Source of the DNA: Usnea hakonensis
Lineage: Eukaryota; Ascomycota; Lecanoromycetes; Lecanorales; Parmeliaceae
DNA: 26,604 nt
Assembly: GCA_013423325.1 (NCBI GenBank)
Contig: BLJB01000463.1
Span: forward strand, 1 to 26,604
Direction: 5' to 3'
Position numbers and translations under genes: made by a program. This document shows positions 20,286-26,604 of this stretch, piece by piece. Each line of letters starts with the position of its first letter. Positions within the stretch are counted from its first letter, which is position 1. A model generated the notes under the pieces. That model was given only the letters and a program-made list of their open reading frames with translations, did no database searches and was not told where the DNA came from.

Positions 20286-21517
20286 TCATACTCGTGTCTA
20301 TCTAACTATGTGAAAGATAATTACGGGAAGCTCTATAGCAATGTTGTAGAGGAAACCTTTACTTGCGCTAGGGTAAAAACCTCCACACGTTTCTTCTATT
20401 GTAGTGTCCTGCAAATATCGAGTTCTATATACCACCTTCGATAACTTCCACGAATTATATATATACGCTAGGTCGCTATACGCTTTAGTATCCTTTCTGA
20501 GAAAAAAAACAACTTGACTATTAGTGAGAATATAGGTAGACCGAATAACGCCCGCGTCCCCGTAGGGTAGTTAGTATTCCTCGTAGAGTATTTATCTACG
20601 AGTTCGGTTACTGGCCCTTATTCCTAGCTTGTTCTAATCCGTGAGCGCCTGTTGCCGAGGAAAAAAGGCCGGCGTCTTAGCCCTATACCGAGTCTAGTAG
20701 GGAGAGACCCTGCTAGAGTAGGTAATAGTAATACGGTACGGATACGAAGTTTAGATTAACTGATTACTACTGAATTCTGCGGTCCTTATCGAGTTAACTC
20801 TCGGAGGGCTACTAGTACGAAGAAATACGGGCCTTCGTATTTATATAACGAGCCAAGAGTCTTAGTATTCTACGCGTAAAAACTCTATACTAGGTAAGCG
20901 AGGTCCTATAAGGTCTTTTTACTTCGGGTATAGGATACTAGTTCCTTCTATAGTATTGCTACCCGTAGGCACGTAGAGGAGAACGCCTAGCGGTAAATAT
21001 ATCGCGCTAGCTCTACGAGTAGGTAGAGTTATCGATAGGTACACGTATCTAGAGATAGAGAGAGAATCGTATCTTTACTAATAGCTACGCTTCGAACGGG
21101 CTCGTAGGAGGAAGTAGATATCTTATATCCTATCGGTTATACCGGGACTAGGCTATTGTCCCTACGTATTTAGGGTAACTAATCCTATTAGCTAATACGC
21201 CTTCTACCTAAGCTACCTAGTACTCTCCACGTATTATTATAGGAAGGTTCTACGCGTTCGGCGTCCGATTAAGTAGTATTATATCGACTTTACTAATAGT
21301 ATAGCTATATTTCTAATTAAATACTTTACTTATAATAGGGATATATCTTATCTCTATCGCTTTATCTTACTATTTTCTATCCTATCTCCTTCACGCGTCG
21401 CACCCTAAGATTACTTAGCTCTACTATATACCGTGTACGACGGCGACCTTCACATCGCACACGATGGTAGCAGGTTCGTAGCCGGCAGCGCGTACAGCTG
21501 GATCTCGTCGCCGGCCC
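20286..21517 (-). repeat. LINE B-like repeat, right copy, inverted relative to 1-309
   Basis: The first ~300 bp are the inverted relative of the left-edge repeat, including the perfect 59-bp block that begins at 20285, and are little mutated. From about 20540 to 21410 the sequence shows moderate RIP (many TAG/CTA words, few CpA) at near-balanced GC. No protein family is recognisable on either strand. Plus-strand frame 1 has long stretches broken only by TAG, TAA and one TGA, but RIP makes such patterns cheap and I do not call a gene. The last ~90 bp (21421-21517) are GC-rich and unmutated. The block ends sharply against AT-rich Gypsy sequence at about 21518. The 3' end of an older LINE is the preferred reading; a long inverted-repeat arm is the alternative. 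Confidence 0.5.
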
Positions 21518-21905
21518 TTTTTATTATCTATTATTTATAAATAGATAAATAAATTAAAAAGATAAATTAGAATATTAAAAAAAGTCTCTAAACCTTTTAT
21601 AATTGTATATAAAATAATTAAATTAAATAGATCTCTATAGTAGAGTTTATTAATAATAGTAATATAATTTTATCTACCTCTCTTACTTTTTTTTTATAAA
21701 TAAAAAATTTAATCACTATATAAATTTTAATTTTAATATAATTAATTATAAGATAATAAGAAAAAGACTATAAGTTTTAAAAATTAAAAATATTATTAAA
21801 AAAATAGAAAAAATTTTAGATTATAAAAAAAAGTATTTAGAGTTAATTTAAATAATTATTTAATAATAAAGTATAATTAAAAAATTCTTCTATTAAGATT
21901 TTTAA
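21518..21905 (+). pseudogene. Orphan fragment of a Gypsy integrase C-terminal region
   Basis: AT-rich and RIP-mutated. It aligns by eye with Gypsy-P 17750-18000: both have an IDx...K..N...KKSL stretch, then tagatctctatagtagagtt (VEF-like), NNSN and a TFFF-like box equivalent to the PFF motif near the end of the integrase core. It has no LTR and is cut on both sides, by the LINE B-like repeat on the left and LINE C on the right. It differs enough from Gypsy-P to be a related family rather than a recent copy. Confidence 0.75.
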
Positions 21906-21919
21906 ATGAATTATTGGAA

Positions 21920-23455
21920 ATGGAGGGACGCTCATTCCAATCCATAGTTGACAGTGGCAACGAGGCGTACGAAGCACGCAAGCGACTTAGGGTGGGAGCA
22001 GAGGGGAGCGGAGCAATCGATAGTAGTAGAGGAGGTAAAGTAGTAGTAGGAGAAACGCGTTAAGAATACGCAACTTAGGCCCCTAACTAGCCGGTAGGGG
22101 GGGCGACTAATAGGAGGAGCCTCGGGAGAAGCTAGGTAAATAGGAAGGAACAAGCGAGTAACGCTATCGCTATATTAGAAGCTATTAAAAACACGCCGTT
22201 TAGAGAGCTTAGCGCGACCGTATAGGAGGCGTATACGAAGAACCTAGGAGGCACCTAGACCTTTATTAAAGGATAGCAAATCGATCTCGAAGCCTATACG
22301 CAGAGGGAAGCACGCAGGCCCTAGAGCCTAGTAGACAGTGGGGCGAGTACTCCGACCCTCCAGGGCTCCCCAGGGGGATACTGGAGTAAAGGCAACCCCT
22401 TCACGGGGTTACTAATATAGAATACGAGGAGAGGGCCAGCAGCACAGGCCTAGAGGGAGATAATAGAAGAGTCTAGGCGAACAAGATAACTCCTAGTTAG
22501 AATAGAGGAGGAAGGGGAGAGGATATCTACTGCGGGGGTAACTAGCGAGAACCTCGTCGCGTCCTTCAAGATAGCAGGACACGCGTTAGAAGATATCGTG
22601 ATAGCGCGGCGACTAAAGAGCGGGGATATAGAACTCTAGATAGCTAGCACGAAGGCGAAGGAGCTACTAGAGGGAGACCTAACCTAGGCTACTAAGAAAT
22701 TCAAGACCGCGAAGGTAGTAAAGAGGACCTATACCGTAGTAGTATACGGGATAAGGATCGAGGCGATAGATACGGAGAATAAGGAAGCCGTAAAGAAGAA
22801 GATATAAGAGGATAACGGGAGACTATACCTAGGCCTAGACGTAGTAAAGGCGAAGTAGATGGCGAGCGCGAGGAGACCGGCGCTAGGAGGGGGTAAGAAA
22901 AGGTACTCGTCGCTGATTATCGACGTTACCACGGAAGAAATGGCCTCCGGACTAGTACTAAGAGGCCTGGTCGAGGCGGGGGAGGCGAAGGAGGTATCGC
23001 ACTATATATACGGAGCGGCATAGTGCTTCAATTACCAGGAGTAGGGCCATATAGCAGCCCACTACAAAAATGAGACTAGATATACCGAGTGCAACCAGAA
23101 GCACGATACCAGGGAGCATAATAAGGTGGCTCCGGGGGCCCTTAGAGCATACGCGGCATGCGGCGGCAGGGGCCACGCAGCGTACCAGAGGATATACCCG
23201 AGAAAGAGGCAAGAGACCGAGAAGGTCGCGAGAAAGCTAATACTAAGGCTAATAACGACCTCTAACCTAGAAGGGGTAAGGCCTACCGAAGCGCCAAAGA
23301 CTATCGATAGATTTACGGTAGTTCCGTCTAGGAAGAAGAGAACACGAGATACGATTAACGCGGGAAGCGGTCGCAAAGAGGAAGACTCCGGGACGCTTAG
23401 AAGAGCTCCTAGAGTAGAAAGACTAGGAAGATTTATAATAAAGGAGGTTAGTTAA
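21920..23455 (+). pseudogene. LINE C ORF1, gag-like RNA-binding protein with CCHC knuckles
   Basis: A 512-codon frame from ATG at 21920 to TAA at 23453, broken by about 17 TAG/TAA codons of the CAG/CAA/TGG-to-stop type and by no visible frameshift. The N-terminal third is low-complexity. The middle has KAKELLEGDL and YTVVVYGI-like stretches typical of Tad ORF1. Zinc knuckles follow: CFNYQExGHIAAHY from 23024 (second and last Cys changed to Tyr), a YTECNQKHDTREHNK segment, and CGGRGHAAYQ near 23160 (Cys/His partly kept), then a Lys/Arg-rich tail. The last stretch, 23126-23455, remains open but is only the C-terminal part of this ORF. The first ~110 bp keep CpA and TpG, so RIP spared the element edge. 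Confidence 0.88.
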
Positions 23456-23463
23456 ACGTCGCT

Positions 23464-26400
23464 ACAGATCCCGTCCGGGATAGGAACCTAGAGACTAACG
23501 GGGGTAGCCTAACTATCTGAGTCCTAGGAAGTCCAGATATAAGACGCCTAAGAATAGAACTCCTAGTTACTAAACTCTCTATAACGGAAAGCTAGACCCT
23601 AATAATACTATAGTATAATATAAGAGGCGAACTAGGAACGATAATAGCGCTACTTAATAACCTAGAGATAAAGCAGGCCGACGTCTTAGCGATCTAGGAA
23701 CCTTAGTAGAATATATATACGAAGTTATTATATAACCCAGGAACTAGCGAATTCTTCCTATTATATAGGGGCGAAGCGGGTATAAGGGTATACCTCTATA
23801 TTAATAAGAGGATCGATATTAATATATAGGAAGAGACGTCCCTATCTAAGGATATCTATACTATTACTATAAAGCTTAAAGGAAAAGATAGAGCTATAGG
23901 AGAAGAGGTAATTTAGATCCTTAATATATATAACCCTAGCCTATCCCTAGTTATTACCGATAACCTATTAAGCCTCCTAATACTAAAGAAGGAGGTCTAG
24001 GGATAAGGGGAACGGATAGTAATAGGAGACTTTAACCTCTACTACCCGAACTAGAATAACTACGGGAGGTTTAGCTACCATAGGGAAGCGGACGAGCTAC
24101 TAGAGATAACTATAGGAGTAGATATAAAACTCGCGCTTCCCGAGGACTCTATAACCTAGAGGGCGAGGGGTAGCGAAAGCGTAATAGACCTCGTTTTCAC
24201 GACGCTAGGACTAACTAAGGCAATAAAATCGTATAGAGTACATCTAGATCTATAGATAGGCTCCGACTACTTCCTAGTATATATAGAGCTCGACCTATTA
24301 ATAGAAGAAGCCCCTACTATCAGGAGAAAGGCGTAGAAAACAGTAAAGCTAGAAGCTATAAAAATCGCGATCCGAGAGCTAGTCTACTCCTTACCTCCTA
24401 GCCAGCTAAGGACTAGAGGAGAGATAGACGAATACCTAGAGGATATTATAGTAAGCCTAAAGAAGGTAATAGAAGAGACCGTTCTATAGACTAAACTATT
24501 AGATAGGGCTCGATCGTTCTAGGACTACGACTATAGCGAGGCCACGTAGAAGGCGAAACGCCTTGCGGCCGAATACTAGAATAGCCGCGGAAACCGGGGA
24601 GAAGAGGAATAGCGCACGGCTGTAAAATACCGGAACAAGGTAATTAGTAGAGCCAAAACGCTCGACTTTAGGCGAGGAGTCTACGAAGTAGAAGAGTTAT
24701 AGAAGGGGATCTAGGGGCTAGCTAAGTAGGCTAGATAGAGTAATATAAACCTAAAGCTACTACCTAAGTTCCTAGCGCTTAAAGACGGGGAAGCCGGTCC
24801 GGCGGGATCGTTTAAAGGTAAAGTAGTAGTACTTCGAAGGACCTTCTTCCTACTACCCCTATAGGTAGACCTTACTAATATCGAGGATATAGTCTATCTA
24901 AACCTAGCGGAGATAACCGTGGAGTTGATAGAAAAGGAGGTTAGGATAGCGATCTTCCGCCTAAAATAGGATAAGGCCCTAGGGATAGACGGGATACCGA
25001 ATAGATTCCTAAGGTTAGTTACTAGTAAGGCCCTCCTATAGCTCACTAGGCTCTTCTAGGTATATATAGACTTAGGCTACTACCCGAAGGAGTTCAAAAT
25101 CGCCAATACGATAGTCCTCCGTAAACCGGGCAAAGACGACTACTTAGAACCAAAGTCGTACCGGCCGATCGCCCTACTAAGTACGTTAGGGAAGGCTCTA
25201 GAGATAGTCGTAGCCAAGAGACTCAGCGACTATATAGAGAAATATAACCTCCTCCCCCCGGAGCAGATAGGCGCACGGAAAGGCCGGTCTACCGAGATAG
25301 CCCTGGAAATAATAGTTAACGTAGTATATACGGTATAGGGTAGCGGTAAGTAGTATATGGCTAGCCTACTCTCTCTAGACGTAGCGGGGGTATTTGATAA
25401 CGTGTCCTACGAGCGGCTTCTCTATAACCTTAAGTCTAAGGGGGTCCCCCCCTAGATAGTAAACTGGACGTCGAGCTTCCTTATAGAAAGAGTAACGTTA
25501 ATAACGCTAGGGTAGAAAATAAGCGAGGTAGAACCGGCGGAAATAGGGATCCTATAGGGGTCCCCGATATCCCCTATACTATTCCTATTCTTTAACGTAC
25601 TACTTATTGAGGAGTACTCGAAGCTGAAGCTAAACCTCTAAGTTAGTAGCTTCGTTAACGATATCTATCTACTAGCGTATAGGAAGAGTACGGAAGCTAA
25701 TTATATAACGTTTAAAATAGCCTATAAGGTATACCTAAAGTAGACGAAAACGTATAGAGTAACTTTCGCCCCTAAGAAGTACGAGCTAGTCCATCTTACT
25801 AGAAGGCTAAAGCGCTTTAATATAAAAGCCGTAGTAGACCTAGGAGTGACCGTTATAGAGTTAAAGGGTAGTATACGGGTACTAGGCCTATACGTAGATA
25901 GAAAATTAAGGTAGGGCCCTTACCTCAAGAAGATAAAGGCTAAGATAGCGTCCTAATACCTCGCGCTATCGATAACGGCGACCTCGATATAGGGAATAAC
26001 TCTAAACCGAGTACGTATAGTATACTAGGCTATAGTCCGACCGGCGATAATATACGCGGTGGCTATCTAGTATAACCCGGCGGGTACGCGAGGAGCGATA
26101 AAGATACTAGGGAGATAGCTAGGAATAACCTAGAACAAGTACCTAAGATACGTCTCGGGAGTATATAAGGCGATAAATACTAGGGAACTAGAGGTAGAGA
26201 TAGGTATTCCCCCTATATAGGTCTCTTTAGACCTAGCGGTCCTCCGTTACTAAGCCCTTAGAGGTATATACGAGGTCACGAAAATTGGAAACGCACGTAT
26301 CCGTAGAGTACTCCGGGGGAAGCGAGGTCGTAAGGTAAAGGTACTACTAGTACCTACGATAGAGAAGNNCTAGGGGAGGGTAGGAATAATACGACGTAAG

Positions 26401-26604
26401 GAAGAGAGAAAGGAAGGAGACGGAGGCGATAAAAGGAAGAGTATAGGGCTAGGATAATATAGCCTAGCGCACCCTATAGGAAGGCTACTATACGGGTATA
26501 CCCGAAAACGAGAGGATACTAGCTTAGGGTCCTAAGGACTAGAAAACGAGGAGAACACTTTACTATAACCTCGCGAAAGCCGAAAGCTCCGCCCTAATCC
26601 AGAT
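23464..26604 (+). pseudogene. LINE C ORF2: APE-type endonuclease and reverse transcriptase, partial
   Basis: Endonuclease: YNIRGELG at 23614, a QADVLAI-xEP box, GDFNLYYPN at 24025 (His to Tyr), VIDLVF near 24190 and GSDY at 24259-24270, where the catalytic His of the SDH box is Tyr (CAC to TAC). RT: LRKPGKDDY near 25120, YRPIALLSTLGKALE, LDVAGVFDNVSY from 25375, xGSPISPILF near 25560 and FVND at 25651-25662 (FVDD with Asp to Asn). These lie in one frame, broken only by TAG/TAA. Past the NN at 26368 a C-terminal segment LAKAESSALIQ reads in another frame (from about 26525). No RNase H is seen before the window ends. The start of ORF2 is approximate. Confidence 0.88.
26368..26369. other. Two ambiguous bases (NN) at a frame change in LINE C ORF2
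   Basis: RT reads in frame 1 up to here. The C-terminal KAESS segment reads in frame 2 downstream. The ambiguity could hide an indel, so the frameshift may be an assembly artefact. Confidence 0.8.

Larger units (their letters stand above)
21906..26604 (+). mobile_element. LINE C: Tad1-type non-LTR retrotransposon, moderately RIP-mutated, cut by window end
   Basis: Carries ORF1 with zinc knuckles, then ORF2 with endonuclease and reverse transcriptase, in the order of Tad1-clade LINEs of ascomycetes. It is the same family as LINE A but in opposite orientation, with the 5' ends facing each other. GC content is near balance: mainly CpA/TpG sites have changed, while most CpG, CpC and CpT remain. 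The 5' boundary is placed where AT-rich Gypsy sequence stops, only 14 bp before the ORF1 ATG, so the 5' end may be truncated. The 3' end is outside the window. Confidence 0.9.

Noticed and set aside
1..21517. A single giant transposon (Starship- or Maverick-like) bounded by the inverted repeats
   Set aside because: The interior is fully accounted for by a LINE, two Gypsy elements, a MITE and a solo LTR. No tyrosine recombinase, polymerase B or capsid gene is recognisable, and inner ends with pentamer runs fit LINE tails better. Kept only as an alternative in the findings.
20641..21517. Plus-strand frame 1 as a decayed host or transposase gene
   Set aside because: Roughly a dozen stops in about 290 codons is near chance for this composition, no domain is recognised, and the block behaves as part of the LINE B-like repeat.
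21932..23376. Minus-strand open frames at 21932-22153, 22729-22932, 22958-23212 and 23062-23376
   Set aside because: All are antisense to LINE C ORF1, whose plus-strand frame carries family motifs. RIP leaves TAG/TAA mainly in the sense frame, so antisense frames look open.
23126..23455. Open frame as an independent 109-residue gene
   Set aside because: It is the stop-free C-terminal part of LINE C ORF1, with the last zinc knuckle and basic tail, continuous in frame with upstream ORF1. The ATG is not a true start.

Overview
The window looks like a piece of AT-rich, gene-free heterochromatin from a filamentous ascomycete (Pezizomycotina). It consists of transposable elements that have been inactivated by repeat-induced point mutation (RIP). 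The basis is as follows. CpA and TpG are nearly absent over most of the window and TpA is in excess. In-frame stops in the recognisable element genes are almost all TAG/TAA, as expected from CAG/CAA/TGG codons. Duplicate LTRs differ only by transitions. No bacterial gene, host gene, tRNA, rRNA or CRISPR array was recognised. The window does not contain an intact protein-coding gene.

Layout. Positions 1-326 are the end of one repeat ('LINE B-like'), closing in a (CCAAT)n run. Positions 331-2140 are AT-rich with short tandem repeats and no recognisable gene. From about 2140 to 20160 lies a minus-strand Tad1-type LINE ('LINE A'), with ORF1 at 18579-20160 and ORF2 at about 2140-5453. It is split at 5454-5458 / 18574-18578 (5-bp duplication ATATC) by a plus-strand LTR retrotransposon of the Gypsy/Ty3 type ('Gypsy-P', 5459-18573, 205-bp LTRs). 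The 5' LTR of Gypsy-P is itself split by a second, minus-strand Gypsy ('Gypsy-M', 5528-12959, 194-bp LTRs, duplication ATACT). Gypsy-M carries a 606-bp TA-flanked MITE at 11092-11697. A 133-bp solo-LTR-like insert (3785-3917, duplication ATAAT) lies in the LINE A reverse transcriptase. The nesting order is therefore LINE A, then Gypsy-P, then Gypsy-M, then the MITE, with the solo LTR placed independently into LINE A.

Positions 20266-21517 hold an inverted relative of the left-edge repeat, sharing a perfect 59-bp block and the (GGATT)n run. Positions 21518-21905 are an orphan piece of Gypsy integrase. From 21906 to the end is a plus-strand LINE ('LINE C') of the same family as LINE A, much less mutated. 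It has ORF1 (gag-like, zinc knuckles) and ORF2 (endonuclease, reverse transcriptase, C-terminal domain) and is cut by the window end.

The genes do not work together as a living system. The value of the window is a readable insertion chronology and a clear record of how RIP works in this genome: CpA first, other C contexts next, CpG largely spared, and element edges and short inserts escaping. All boundaries given to the base come from reading repeats and target-site duplications by eye. Domain calls come from reading translated frames by eye, without database searches.
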